64,000 bases of DNA from Delphinus delphis (Eukaryota; Chordata; Mammalia; Artiodactyla; Delphinidae): positions 45,904,451 to 45,968,450 of the forward strand of contig NC_082694.2 of assembly GCF_949987515.2 (NCBI RefSeq), read 5' to 3'. Positions 9,776 to 22,800 of the stretch are shown one piece after another. A program made the translations under genes and the position numbers. The notes beneath the pieces were generated by a model. The model saw only the letters and a program-made list of their open reading frames with translations. It did no database searches and was not told the origin of the DNA. Numbering within the stretch: the first letter of the stretch is position 1; every line of letters begins with the position of its first letter.

Positions 9776-12700
9776 CGATAACGCTTTAGGGGGACCGTAC
9801 GTGTGAGAGCGCGGGTTAGTGTTAGCGTACGGGTTAGGATTAGGGGAGGCTGAGGGTCAGGCTTCGGGGAAGGGTTAGGGTTAGGGTTCGGGCTAGGGTT
9901 AGGGTTAGGGGACGGGGACGGTTTAGGGTCCAGGTGAGGGTACAACAACGCTTTAGGGGGAGCGTACGTGTGAGCGCGCGGGTTAGTGTTAGCGTACGGG
10001 TTAGGATTAGGGGACGGGTGAGGGTCAGGCTTCGGGGAAGGGTTAGGGTTAGGGTTCGGGCTAGGGTTAGGGTTAGGGGATGGGGACGGTTTAGGGTCCA
10101 GGTGAGGGTACGACAACGCTTTAGGGGGAGCGTACGTGTGAGGGCGTGGTTTAGTGTTAGCATACGGGTTAGGATTAGGGGACGGCTGAGGGTCAGGCTT
10201 CGGGGAAGGGTTAGGGTTAGGGTTCGGGCTAGGGTTAGGGTTAGGGGACGGGGACGGTTTAGGGTCCAGGTGAGGGTACGACAACGCTTTAGGGGGAGCG
10301 TACGTGTGAGGGCGCGGGTTAGTGTTAGCGTACGGGTTAGGATTAGGGGACGGCTGAGGGTCAGGCTTCGGGGAAGGGTTAGGGTGAGGGTTCGGGCTAG
10401 CGTTAGGGTTAGGGGACGGGGACTGTTTAGGGTCCAGGTGAGGGTACGATAACGCTTTAGGGGGACCGTACGTGTGAGAGCGCGGGTTAGTGTTAGCGTA
10501 CGGGTTAGGATTAGGGGACGGCTGAGGGTCAGGCTTCGGGGAAGGGTTAGGGTTAGGGTTCGGGCTAGGGTTAGGGTTAGGGGACGGGGACGGTTTAGGG
10601 TCCACGTGAGGGTACGACAACGCTTTAGGGGGAGCGTACGTGTGAGGGCGCGGGTTAGTGTTACCGTACGGGTTAGGATTAGGGGATGGCTGAGGGTCAG
10701 GCTTCGGGGAAGGGTTAGGGTTAGGGTTCGGGCTAGGGTTAGGGTTAGGGGACGGGGACGGTTTAGGGTCCAGGTGAGGGTACGACAACGCTTTAGGGGG
10801 AGCGTACGTGTGAGGGCGCGGGTTAGTGTTAGCGTACGGGTTAGGATTAGGGGACGGGTGAGGGTCAGGCTTCGGGGAAGGGTTAGGGTTAGGGTTCGGG
10901 CTAGGGTTAGGGTTAGGGGACGGGGACGGTTTAGGGTCCATGTGAGGGTACGACAACGCTTTAGGGGGAGCGTACGTGTGAGGGCGTGGTTTAGTGTTAG
11001 CATACGGGTTAGGATTAGGGGACGGCTGAGGGTCAGGCTTCGGGGAAGGGTTAGGGTTCGGGCTAGGGTTAGGGTTAGGGGACGGGGACCGTTTAGGGTC
11101 CAGGTGAGGGTACGACAACGCTTTAGGGGGAGCGTACGTGTGAGGGCGCGGGTTAGTGTTAGCGTACGGGTTAGGATTAGGGGATGGCTGAGGGTCAGGC
11201 TTCGGGGAAGGGTTAGGGTTAGGGTTCGGGCTAGGGTTAGGGTTAGGGGACGGGGACGGTTTAGGGTCCAGGTGAGGGTATGACAACGCTTTAGGGGGAG
11301 CGTACGTGTGAGGGCGCGGGTTAGTGTTAGCGTACGGGTTAGGATTAGGGGATGGCTGAGTGTCAGGCTTCGGGGAAGGGTTAGGGTTAGGGTTCGGGCT
11401 AGGGTTAGGGTTATGGGACGGGGACGGTTTAGGGTCCAGGTGAGGGTACGACAACGCTTTAGGGGGAGCGTACGTGTGAGGGCGCGGGTTAGTGTTAGCG
11501 TACGGGTTAGGATTAGGGGATGGCTGAGGGTCAGGCTTCGGGGAAGTGTTAGGGTTAGGGTTCGGGCTAGGGTTAGGGTTAGGGGACGGGGACGGTTTAG
11601 GGTCCAGGTGAGGGTACGACAACACTTTAGGGGGAGCATACGTGTGAGGGCGCGGGTTAGTGTTAGCGTACGGGTTAGGATTAGAGGACGGGTGAGGGAC
11701 AGGCTTCGGGGAAGGGTTAGGGTTAGGGTTCGGGCTAGGGTTAGGGTTAGGGGACGGGGACGGTTTAGGGTCCAGGTGAGGGTACGACAACGCTTTAGGG
11801 GGAGCGTACGTGTGAGCGCGCGGGTTAGTGTTAGCGTACGGGTTAGGATTAGGGGACGGGTGAGGGTCAGGCTTCGGGGAAGGGTTAGGGTTAGGGTTCG
11901 GGCTAGGGTTAGGGTTAGGGGACGGGGACGGTTTAGGGTCCAGGTGAGGGTACGACAACGCTTTAGGGGGAACGTACGTGTGAGGGCGTGGTTTAGTGTT
12001 AGCATACGGGTTAGGATTAGGGGACGGCTGAGGGTCAGTCTTCGGGGAAGGGTTAGGGTTAGGGTTCGGGCTAGGGTTAGGGTTAGGGGACGGGGACGGT
12101 TTAGGGTCCAGGTGAGGGTACGACAACGCTTTAGGGGGAGCGTACGTGTGAGGGCGCGGGTTAGTGTTAGCGTACGGGTTAGGATTAGGGGACGGGTGAG
12201 GGTCAGGCTTCGGGGAAAGGTTAGGGTTAGGGTTCGGGCTTGGGTTAGGGTTAGGGGACGGGGACGGTTTAGGGTCCACGTGAGGGTACGACAACGCTTT
12301 AGGGGGAGCGTACGTGTGAGGGCGCGGGTTAGTGTTAGCGTACGGGTTAGGATTAGGGGACGGGTGAGGATCAGGCTTGGGGAAGGGTTAGGGTTAGGGT
12401 TCGGGCTAGGGTTAGGGTTAGGGGACGGGGACGGTTTAGGGTCCAGGTGAGGGTACGACAACGCTTTAGGGGGAGCGTACGTGTGAGGGCGCGGGTTAGT
12501 GTTAGCGTACGGGTTAGGATTAGGGGACGGCTGAGGGTCAGGCTTCGGAGAAGGGTTAGGGTGAGGGTTCGGGCTAGCGTTAGGGTTAGGGGACGGGGAC
12601 GGTTTAGGGTCCAGGTGAGGGTACGACAAAGCGTTAGGGGGAGCGTACGTGTGAGGGCGCGGGTTAGTGTTAGCATACGGGTTAGGATTAGGGGACGGCT

Positions 12701-13549
12701 GAGGGTCAGGTTTCGGGGAAGGGTTAGGGTTCGGGCTAGGGTTAGGGTTAGGGGACGGGAATGGTTTAGGGTCCAGGTGAGGGTACGACAACGCTTTAGG
12801 GGGAGCGTACGTGTGAGGGCGTGGGTTAGTGTTAGCGTACGGGTTAGGATTAGGGGACGGGTGAGGGTCAGGCTTGGGGAAGGGTTAGGGTTAGGGTTCG
12901 GGCTAGGGTTAGGGTTAGGGGACGGGGACGGTTTAGGGTCCAGGTGAGGGTACGACAACGCTTTAGGGGGAGCGTACGTGTGAGGGCGCGGGTTAGTGTT
13001 AGCGTACGGGTTAGGATTAGGGGACGGCTGAGGGTCAGGCTTCGGGGAAGGGTTAGGGTGAGGGTTCGGGCTAGCGTTAGGGTTAGGGGACGGGGACGGT
13101 TTAGAGTCCAGGTGAGGGTACGATAACGCTTTAGGGGGACCGTACGTGTGAGGGCGCGGGTTAGTGTTAGCGTACGGGTTAGGATTAGAGGACGGCTGAG
13201 GGTCAGGCTTCGGGGAAGGGTTAGGTTTAGGGTTCGGGCTAGGGTTCGGGTTAGGGGACGGGGACGGTTTAGGATCCACGTGAGGGTACGACAACGCTTT
13301 AGGGGGAGCGTACGTGTGAGGGCGCGGGTTAGCGTTAGCGTACGGGTTAGGATAAGAGGACGGGTGGGGGTCAGGCTTCGGGGAAGGGTTAGGGTTAGGG
13401 TTCGGGCTAGGGTTAGGGTTAGGGGACAGGGACGGTTTAGGGTTCACGTGAGGGTACGACAACGCTTTAGGGGGAGCGTACGTGTGAGGGCGTGGGTTAG
13501 TGTTAGCGTACGGGTTAGGATTAGGGGACGGCTGAGGGTCAGGCTTCGG
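9776..13549 (+). repeat. Irregular monomers between block A and the 13.55-kb repeat
   Basis: This is ordinary satellite without one clean higher-order period. Recurrent subtypes include a monomer with GCGTGGTTTAG and CATACGG (10,144, 10,984 and 11,986; also 2,591, 4,270 and 8,131) and a monomer with GGTGAGGGTTCGG followed by CTAGCGTTAGG. Single-hexamer losses are seen near 11,047 and 12,720, and a 1-bp deletion (CTTGGGG for CTTCGGGG) at 12,376 recurs 497 bp later at 12,873. I see no gene or foreign sequence. Confidence 0.85.
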
Positions 13550-14300
13550 GGAAGGGTTAGGGTTAGGGTTCCGGCTAGGGTTAGGGTTGGGGACGGGGAC
13601 AGTTTACGGACCAGGTGAGGGTACGACAACGATTTAGGGGGAGCGTACGTGTGAGGGCGTGGGTTAGTGTTAGCGTACGGGTTAGGATTAGGGGAAGGCT
13701 GAGGGTCAGGCTTCGGGGAAGTGTTAGGGTTAGGGTTCGGGCTAGGGTTAGGGGACGGGGACGGTTTAGGGTCCAGGTGAGGGTACGACAACGCTTTAGG
13801 GGGAGCGTACGTGTGAGGGCGCGGGTTAGTGTTAGCGTACGGGTTAGAATTAGGGGACGGCTGAGGGTGAGGCTTCGGGGAAGGGTTAGGGTTAGGGTTC
13901 GGGCTAGGGTTAGGGTTAGGGGACGGGGACGGTTTAGGGTCCAGGTGAGGGTACGACAACGCTTTAGGGGGAGCGTATGTGTGAGGGCGCGGGTTAGTGT
14001 TAGCGTACGGGTTAGGATTAGGGGCCGGGTGAGGGTCAGGCTTCGGGGAAGGGTTAGGGTTAGGGTTCGGGCTAGGGTTAGGGTTAGGGGACGGGGACAG
14101 TTTAGGGTCCAGGTGAGGGTACGACAACGCTTTAGGGGGAGCGTACGTGTGAGGGCGCGGGTTAGTGTTAGCGTACGGGTTAGGATTAGGGGACGGCTGA
14201 GGGTCAGGCTTCGGGGAAGGGTTAGGGTTAGGGTTCGGGCTAGGATTAGGGTTAGGGGATGGGGACGGTTTAGGGTCCAGGTGAGGGTACGACAACGCTT
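13550..14300 (+). repeat. Diverged repeat pair C, copy 1
   Basis: This segment shares an otherwise rare run (GTTGGGGACGG, then CAGTTTACGGACCAGG, then CAACGATTTAGG) with the segment starting near 17,205. The variant CAGTTTACGGA is at 13,600 here and 17,255 there, an offset of 3,655. The following monomer in both copies lacks one hexamer. Substitutions between copies are frequent, so the duplication is not recent. The right boundary is approximate. Confidence 0.6.
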
Positions 14301-17204
14301 TAGGGGGAGCGTACGTGTGAGGGCGCGGGTTAGCGTTAGCGTACGGGTTAGGATTAGGGGACGGCTGAGGGTCAGGCTTCGGGGAAGGGTTAGGGTTAGG
14401 GTTCGGGCTAGGGTTAGGGTTAGGGGACGGGGACGGTTTAGGGTCCACGTGAGGGTACGACAACGCTTTAGGGGGAGCGTACGTGTGAGGGCGCGGGTTA
14501 GCGTTAGCGTACGGGTTAGGATTAGGGGACGGGTGAGGTTCAGGCTTCCGTGAAGGGTTAGGCTTAGGTTTCGGGCTAGGGTTAGGGTTAGGGGACGGGG
14601 ACGGTTTAGAGTCCAGGTGAGGGTACGACAACGCTTTAGGGGGAGCGTACGTGTGAGGGCGCGGGTTAGTGTTAGCGTACGGGTTAGGATAAGGGGACGG
14701 CTGAGGGTCAGGCTTCGGGGAAGGGTTAGGGTTAGGGTTCGGGCTTGGTTTAGGAGACGGGGACGGTTTAGGGTCCAGGTGAGGGTACGACAACGCTTTC
14801 GGGGGAGCCTACGTGTGAGGGCGCGGGTTAGTGTTAGCGTACGGGTTAGGATTAGGGGACGGGTGTGTGTCAGGCCTCGGGGAAGGGTTAGGGTTAGGGT
14901 TCGGGCTAGGGTTAGGGTTAGGGGACGGGGACGGTTTAGGGTCCAGGTGAGGGTACGACAACGCTTTAGGGGGAGCGTACGTGTGAGGGCGCGGGTTAGT
15001 GTTAGCGTACGGGTTAGGATTAGGGGACGGGTGAGGGTCAGGCTTGGGGAAGGGTTAGGGTTAGGGTTCGGGCTAGGGTTAGGGTTAGGGGACGGGGACG
15101 GTTTAGGGTCCAGGTGAGGGTACGACAACGCTTTAGGGGGAGCGTACGTGTGAGGGCGCGGGTTAGTGTTAGCGTACGGGTTAGGATAAGGGGACGGCTG
15201 AGGGTCAGGCTTCGGGGAAGAGTTAGGGTGAGGGTTCGGGCTAGCGTTAGTGTTAGGGGACGGGGACGGTTTAGGTTCCAGGTGAGGGTACGACAACGCG
15301 TTAGGGGGAGCGTACGTGTGAGGGCGCGGGTTAGTGTTAGCGTACGGGTTAGGATTAGGGGACGGCTGAGGGTCAGGCTTCGGGGAAGGGTTAGGGTTAG
15401 GGTTCGGGCTAGGGTTAGGGTTAGGGGATGGGGACGGTTTAAGGTCCAGGTGAGGGTACGACAACGCTTTAGGGGGAGCGTACGTGTGAGGGCGCGGGTT
15501 AGTGTTAGCGTACGGGTTAGGATTAGGGGACGGCTGAGGGTCAGGCTTGGGGAAGGGTTAGGGTTAGGGTTCGGGCTAGGGTTAGGGTTAGGGGACGGGG
15601 ACGGTTTAGGGTCCAGGTGAGGGTACAACAACGCTTTAGGGGGAGCATACGTGTGAGGGCGTGGGTTAGTGTTAGCGTACGGGTTAGGATTAGGGGACGG
15701 GTGAGGGTCAGGCTTCGGGGAAGGGTTAGGGGTAGGGTTCGGGCTAGGGTTAGGGTTAGGGGACGGGGACGGTTTAGGGTCCAGGTGAGGGTACGACAAC
15801 GCTTTAGGGGGAGCGTACGTGTGAGGGCGCAGGTTAGTGTTAGCGTACGGGTTAGGATTAGGGGACGGGTGAGGGTCAGGCTTGGGGAAGGGTTAGTGTT
15901 AGGGTTCGGGCTAGGGTTAGGGTTAGGGGACGGGGACGGTTTAGGGTCCAGGTGAGGGTACGACAACGCTTTAGGGGGAGCATACGTGTGAGGGCGTGGG
16001 TTAGTGTTAGCGTACGGGTTAGGATTAGGGGACAGGTGAGGGTCAGGCTTCGGGGAAGGGTTAGGGTTCGGGTTCGGGCTAGGGTTAGGGTTAGGGGACG
16101 GGGACAGTTTAGGGTCCAGGTGAGGGTACGACAACGCTTTAGGGGAAGCGTACGTGTGAGGGCGCGGGTTAGTGTTAGCGTACGGGTTAGGATTAGGGGA
16201 CGGCTGAGAGTCAGGCTTCGGGGAAGGGTTAGGGTTAGGGTTCGGGCTAGGGTTAGGGTTAGGGGACGGGGACGGTTTAGGGTCCAGGTGAGGGTACGAC
16301 AACGCTTTAGGGGGAGCGTATGTGTGAGGGCGTGGGTTAGTGTTAGCGTACGGGTTAGGATTAGGGGACGGCTGAGGGTCAGGCTTCGGGGAAGGGTTAG
16401 GGTTAGGGTTCGGGCTAGGGTTAGGGTTAGGGGACAGGGACGGTTTAGGGTCCAGGTGAGGGTACGACAACGCTTTAGGGGGAGCGTACGTGTGAGGGCG
16501 TGGGTTAGTGTTAGCGTACGGGTTAGGATTAGGGGACGGGTGAGGGTCAGGCTTCGGGGAAGGGTTAGGGTTAGGGTTCGGGCTAGGGTTAGGGTTAGGG
16601 GACGGGGACAGTTTAGGGTCCAGGTGAGGGTACGACAACGCTTTAGGGGGAGCGTACGTGTGAGGGCGCGGGTTAGTGTTAGCGTACGGGTTAGGATTAG
16701 GGGACGGCTGAGGGTCAGGCTTCGGGGAAGTGTTAGGGTGAGGGTTCGGGCTAGCGTTAGGGTTAGGGGACGGGGACGGTTTAGGGTCCAGGTGAGGGTA
16801 CGATAACGCTTTAGGGGGACCGTACGTGTGAGGGCGCGGGTTAGTGTTAGCGTACGGTTTAGGATTAGGGGACGGCTGAGTGTCAGGCTTCGGGGAAGGG
16901 TTAGGGTTAGGGTTCGGGCTAGAGTTAGGGTTAGGGGACGGGGACGGTTTAGGGTCCAGGTGAGGGTACGACAACGCTTAGGGGGAGCGTACGTGTGAGG
17001 GCGCGGGTTAGCGTTAGCGTACGGGTTAGGATTAGGGGACGGGTGAGGGTCAGGCTTTGTGGAAGGGTTAGGGTTAGGGTTAGGGGACGGGGACGGTTTA
17101 GGGTCCACGTGAGGGTACAACAACGCTTTAGGGGGAGCGTACGTGTGAGGGCGCAGGTTAGTGTTAGCGTACGGGTTAGGATTAGGGGACGGTTGAGGGT
17201 CAGG
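14301..17204 (+). repeat. Irregular satellite with frequent short monomers
   Basis: This stretch is a mixture of 168-bp monomers and copies shortened by 1 bp or a few bases. The CTTGGGG 1-bp deletion subtype is at 15,043, 15,546 and 15,881, spaced about three, three and two monomers apart. A monomer near 14,745 has lost about a hexamer plus extra bases around CTTGGTTTAGG, and the monomer near 16,978 has lost one T (CGCTTAGGGG). No coding or RNA feature is supported. Confidence 0.85.
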
Positions 17205-17950
17205 TTTCGGGGAAGGGTTAGGGTTCGGGCTAGGGTTAGGGTTGGGGACGGGGACAGTTTACGGACCAGGTGAGGGTACGACAACGATTTAGGGGGAGCG
17301 TACGTGTGAGGGCGTGGGTTAGTGTTAGCGTACGGGTTAGGATTAGGGGAAGGCTGACGGTCAGGCTTCGGGGAAGGGTTAGGGTTAGGGTTCTGGCTAG
17401 GGTTAGGGAACGGGGACGGTTTAGGGTCCAGGTGAGGGTACGACAACGCTTTAGGGGGAGCGTACGTGTGAGGGCGCGGGTTAGTGTTAGCGTACGGGTT
17501 AGGATTAGGGGACGGCTGAGGGTCAGGCTTCGGGGAAGGGTTAGGGTTAGGGTTCGGGCTAGGGTTAGGGTTAGGGGACGGGGACGGTTTAGGGTCCAGG
17601 TGAGGGTACGACAACGCTTTAGGGGGAGCGTATATGTGAGGGCGCGGGTTAGTGTTAGCGTACGGGTTAGAATTAGGGGCCGGGTGAGGGTCAGGCTTCG
17701 GGGAAGGGTTAGGGTTAGGGTTCGGGCTAGGGTTAGGGTTAGGGGACGGGGACGGTTTAGGGTCCAGGTGAGGGTACCACAACGCTTTAGGGGGAGCGTA
17801 CGTGTGAGGGCGCGGGTTAGTGTTAGCGTACGGGTTAGGATTAGGGGACGGCTGAGGGTCAGGCTTCGGGGAAGGGTTAGGGTTAGGGTTCGGGCTAGGG
17901 TTAGGGTTAGGGGACGGGGACGGTTTAGGGTCCAGGTGAGGGTACGACAA
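17205..17950 (+). repeat. Diverged repeat pair C, copy 2
   Basis: This is the counterpart of about 13,550-14,300 at an offset of 3,655. It shares the GTTGGGGACGG and CAGTTTACGGA variants and the hexamer-short monomer that follows. It has its own substitutions, such as CTGACGGTC for CTGAGGGTC and TATATGTG for TATGTGTG. Confidence 0.6.
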
Positions 17951-19864
17951 CGCTTTAGGGGGAGCGTACGTGTGAGGACGCGGGTTAGTGTTAGCGTACG
18001 GTTTAGGATTAGGGGACGGCTGAGAGTCAGGCTTCGGGGAAGGGTTAGGGTTAGGGTTCGGGCTAGGGTTAGGGTTAGGGGACGCGGACGGTTTAGGGTC
18101 CAGGTGAGGGTACGACAATGCTTTAGGGGGAGCGTACGTGTGATGGCGCGGGTTAGTGTTAGCGTACGGGTTAGGATTAGGGGACGGGTGGGGGTCAGGC
18201 TTCGGGGAAGGGTTAGGGTTAGGGTTCGGGCTAGGGTTAGGGTTAGGGGACGGGGACGGTTTAGGGTCCAGGTGAGGGTACGACAACGCTTTAGGGGGAG
18301 CGTACGTGTGAGGGCGCGGGTTAGTGTTAGCGTACGGGTTAGGATTAGGGGACGGGTGAGGGTCAGGCTTGGGGAAGGGTTAGGGTTAGGGTTCGGGCTA
18401 CGGTTAGGGTTAGGGGACGGGGACGGTTTAGGGTCCAGGTGAGGGTACGACAACGCTTTAGGGGGAGCATACGTGTGAGGGCGCGGGTTAGTGTTAGCGT
18501 ACGGGTTAGGATTAGGGGACGGGTGAGGGTCAGGCTTCGGGGAAGGGTTAGGGTGAGGGTTCGGGCTAGCGTTAGGGTTAGGGGACGGGGACGGTTTAGG
18601 GTCCAGGTGAGGGTACGACAACGCGTTAGGGGGAGCGTACGTGTGAGGGCGCGGGTTAGTGTTAGCGTACGGGTTAGGATTAGGGGACGGGTGGGGGTCA
18701 GGCTTCGGGGAAGGGTTAGGGTTAGGGTTCGGGCTAGGGTTAGGGTTAGGGGATGGGGACGGTTTAGGGTCCAGGTGAGGGTACGACAACGCTTTAGGGG
18801 GAGCGTACGTGTGAGGGCGCGGGTTAGTGTTAGCGTACGGGTTAGGATTAGGGGACGGGTGGGTGTCAGGCTTCGGGGAAGGGTTAGGGTTAGGGTTCGG
18901 GCTAGGGTTAGGGTTAGGGGACGGGGACGGTTTAGGGTCCAGGTGAGGGTACGACAACGCTTTAGGGGGAGCGTACGTGTGAGGGAGCGGGTTAGTGTTA
19001 GCGTACGGGTTAGGATTAGGGTACGGGTGAGTGTCTGGCTTCGGGGAAGGGTTAGGGTTAGGGTTCGGGCTAGGGTTAGGGTTAGGGGACGGGGACGGTT
19101 TAGGGTCCAGGTGAGGGTACGACAACGCTTTAGGGGGAGCGTACGTGTGAGGGCGCGGGTTAGTGTTAGCGTACGGGTTAGGATTAGGGGACGGCTGAGG
19201 GTCAGGCTTCGGGGAAGGGTTAGGGTTAGGGTTTGGGCTAGGGTTAGGGTTAGGGGACGGGGACGGTTTAGGGTCCAGGTGAGGGTACGACAATGCTTTA
19301 GGGGGAGCCTACGTGTGAGGGCGTGGGTTAGTGTTAGCGTACGGCTTAGGATTAGGTGACGGGTGAGGGTCAGGCCTCGGGGAAGGGTTAGGGTTAGGGT
19401 TCGGGCTAGGCTTAGGGTTAGGGGACGGGGACGGTTTAGGGTCCAGGTGAGGGTACGACAACGCTTTAGGGGGAGCGTACGTGTGAGGGCGCGGGTTAGT
19501 GTTAGCGTACGGGTTAGGATTAGGGGACGGGTGAGGGTCAGGCTTGGGGAAGGGTTAGGGTTAGGGTTCTGGCTAGGGTTAGGGTTAGGGGACGGGGACG
19601 GTTTAGGGTCCAGGTGAGGGTACGACAACGCTTTAGGGGGAGCGTACGTGTGAGGGCGCGGGTTAGTGTTAGCGTACGGGTTAGGATTAGGGGACGGGTG
19701 AGGGTCAGGCTTCGGGGAAGGGTTAGGGTTACGGTTCGGGCTAGGGTTAGGGTTAGGGGACGGGGACGGTTTAGGGTCCAGGTGAGGGTACGACAACGCT
19801 TTAGGGGGAGCGTACGTGTGAGGGCGCGGGTTAGTGTTAGCGTACGGGTTAGGATTAGGGGACG
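17951..19864 (+). repeat. Irregular satellite before the 4,029-bp duplication
   Basis: Satellite monomers with mixed subtypes. CTTGGGG 1-bp-deletion monomers lie at 18,368 and 19,543, and GGGTGGGGGTC (hexamer 20 changed) recurs. A monomer near 19,341 reads CTTAGG in place of GTTAGG at hexamer 17 and GTGACGG after it, and it has a relative near 30,755. I see nothing other than repeat. Confidence 0.85.
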
Positions 19865-22800
19865 GCTGAGGGTCAGGCTTCGGGGAAGGGTTAGGGTTAG
19901 GGTTCGGGCTAGGGTTAGGGTTAGGGGACGGGGACGGTTTAGGGTCCAGGTGAGGGTACGACAACGCTTTAGGGGGAGCGTACGTGTGAGGGCGTGGGTT
20001 AGTGTTAGCGTACGGGTTAGGATTAGGGGACGGGTGAGGGTCAGGCTTCGGGGAAGGGTTAGGGTTAGGGTTCGGGCTAGGGTTAGGGTTAGGGGACGGG
20101 GACGGTTTAGGGTCCAGGTGAGGGTACGACAACGCTTTAGGGGGAGCGTACGTGTGAGGGCGCGGGTTAGTGTTAGCGTACGGGTTAGGATTAGGGGACG
20201 GGTGGGGGTCAGGCTTCGGGGAAGGGTTAGGGTTAGGGTTCGGGCTAGGGTTAGGGTTAGGGGACGGGGACGGTTTAGGGTCCAGGTGAGGGTACGACAA
20301 CGCTTTAGGGGGAGCGTACGTGTGAGGGCGCGGGTTAGTGTTAGCGTACGGGTTAGGATTAGGGGACGGGTGAGGGTCAGGCTTCGGGGAAGGGTTAGGG
20401 TTAGGGTTCGGGCTAGGGTTAGGGTTAGGGGACGCGGACGGTTTAGGGTCCAGGTGAGGGTACGACAATGCTTTATGGGGAGCGTACGTGTGAGGGCGCG
20501 GGTTAGTGTTAGCGTATGGGTTAGGATTAGGGGACGAGTGAGGGTCTAGCTTCGGGGAAGGTTAGGGTTAGGGTTCGGGTTAGGGTTACGGTTAGGGAAC
20601 GGGGACGGTTTAGGGTCCAGGTGAGGGTACGACAACGCTTTAGGGGGAGCGTACGTGTGAGGGCGCGGGTTACTGTTAGCGTACGGGTTAGGATTAGGGG
20701 ACGGGTGAGGGTCAGGCTTCGGGGAAGGGTTAGTGTTAGGGTTCGGCCTAGGGTTAGGGTTGGGGACGGGGACGGTTTAGGGTCCAGGTGAGGGTACGAC
20801 AACGCTTTAGGGGAAGCGTACGTGTGAGGGCGCGGGTTAGTGTTAGCGTACGGGTTAGGATTAGGGGACGGCTGAGGGTCAGGCTTCGGGGAAGGGTTAG
20901 GGTTAGGGTTCGGGCTAGGGTTAGGGTTAGGGGACGGGGACGGTTTAGGGTCCAGGTGAGGGTACGACAACGCTTTAGGGGGAGCGTACGTGTGAGGGCG
21001 CGGGTTAGTGTTAGCGTACGGGTTAGGATTAGGGGACGGCTGAGGTTCAAGCTTCGGGGAAGGGTTAGGGTTAGGGTTCGGGCTAGGGTTAGGGTTAGGG
21101 GACGGGGACGGTTTAGGGTCCAGGTGAGGGTACGACAACGCTTTAGGGGGAGCGTACGTGTGAGGGCGCGGGTTAGTGTTAGCGTACGGGTTAGGATTTG
21201 GGGACGGGTGAGGGTCAGGCTTCTGGGAAGGGTTAGGGTTAGGGTTCGGGGTAGGGTTAGGGTTAGGGGACGGGGACGGTTTAGGGGCCAGGTGAGGGTA
21301 CGACAACGCTTTAGGGGGAGCGTACGTATGAGGGCGCGGGTTAGTGTTAGCGTACGGGTTAGGATTAGGGTACGGCTGTGGGTCAGGCTTCGGGGAAGGG
21401 TTAGGGTTAGGGTTCGGGCTAGGGTTAGGGTTAGGGGACGGGGACGGTTTAGGGTCCAGGTGAGGGTACGACAACGCTTTACGGGGAGCGTACGTGAGAG
21501 GGCGCAGGTTAGTGTTAGCGTTCGGGTTAGGATTAGGGGACGGGTGAGTGTCAGGCTTCGGGAAAGGGTTAGGGTTAGGGTTCGGGCTAGGTTTAGGGTT
21601 AGGGGACGGGGACGGTTTAGGGTCCAGGTCAGGGTACGACAACGCTTTAGGGGGAGGGTACATGTGAGGGCGCGGGTTAGTGTTAGCGTACGTGTTAGGA
21701 TTAGGGGACGGGTGAGGGTCAGGCTTCGGGGAAGGGTTAGGGATAGGGTTCGGGCTAGGGTTAGGGTTAGGGGACGGGGAAGGTTTAGGGTCCAGGTGAG
21801 GGTACGACAACGCTTTAGGGGGAGCGTACGTGTGAGGGCGCGGGTTAGTGTTAGCGTACGGGTTAGGATTAGGGGACGGCTGAGGGTCAGGCTTCGGGGA
21901 AGGTTTAGGGTTAGGGTTCGGGCTAGGGTTAGAGTTAGGGGACGGGGATGGTTTAGGGTCCAGGTGAGGGTACGACAACGCTTTAGGGGGAGCGTACGTG
22001 TGAGGGCGCGGGTTAGTGTTAGCGTACGGGTTAGGATTAGGGGACGGGTGGGGGTCAGGCTTCGGGGAAGGGTTAGGGTTAGGGTTCGGGCTAGGGTTAG
22101 GGTTAGGGGACGGGGACGGTTTAGGGTCCAGGTGAGGGTACGACAACGCTTTAGGGGGAGCGTACGTGTGAGGGCGCGGGTTACTGTTAGCGTACGGGTT
22201 AGGATTAGGGGACGGGTGAGGGTCAGGCTTCGGGGAAGGGTTAGGGCTAGGGTTCGGGCTAGGGTTAGGGTTAGGGGACGGGGACGGTTTAGGGTCCAGG
22301 TGAGGGTACGACAACGCATTAGGGGGAGCGTACGTGTGAGGGCGCGGGTTAGTGTTAGCATTTGGGTTAGGATTAGGGGACGGCTGAGGGTCAGGCTTCG
22401 GGGAAGGGTTAGGGTTAGGGTTCGGGCTAGGGTTAGGGTTAGGGGACGGGGACGGTTTAGGGTCCAGGTGAGGGTACGACAACGCTTTAGGGGGAGCGTA
22501 CGTGTGAGGGCGCGGGTTAGTGTTAGCGTACGGTTTAGGATTAGGGGACGGGTGAGGGTCAGGCTCGGGGAAGGGTTAGGGTTAGGGTTCGGGCTAGGGT
22601 TAGGTTTAGGGGACGGGGACGGTTTAGGGTCCAGGTGAGGGTACGACAACGCGTTAGGGGGAGCATATGTGTGAGGGCGCGGGTTAGTGTTAGCGTACGG
22701 GTTAGGATTAGGGGAAGGGTGAGGGTCAGGCTTCGGGGAAGGGTTAGGGTTAGGGTTCGTGCTAGGGTTAGGGTTAGGGGACGGGGACGGTTTAGGGTCC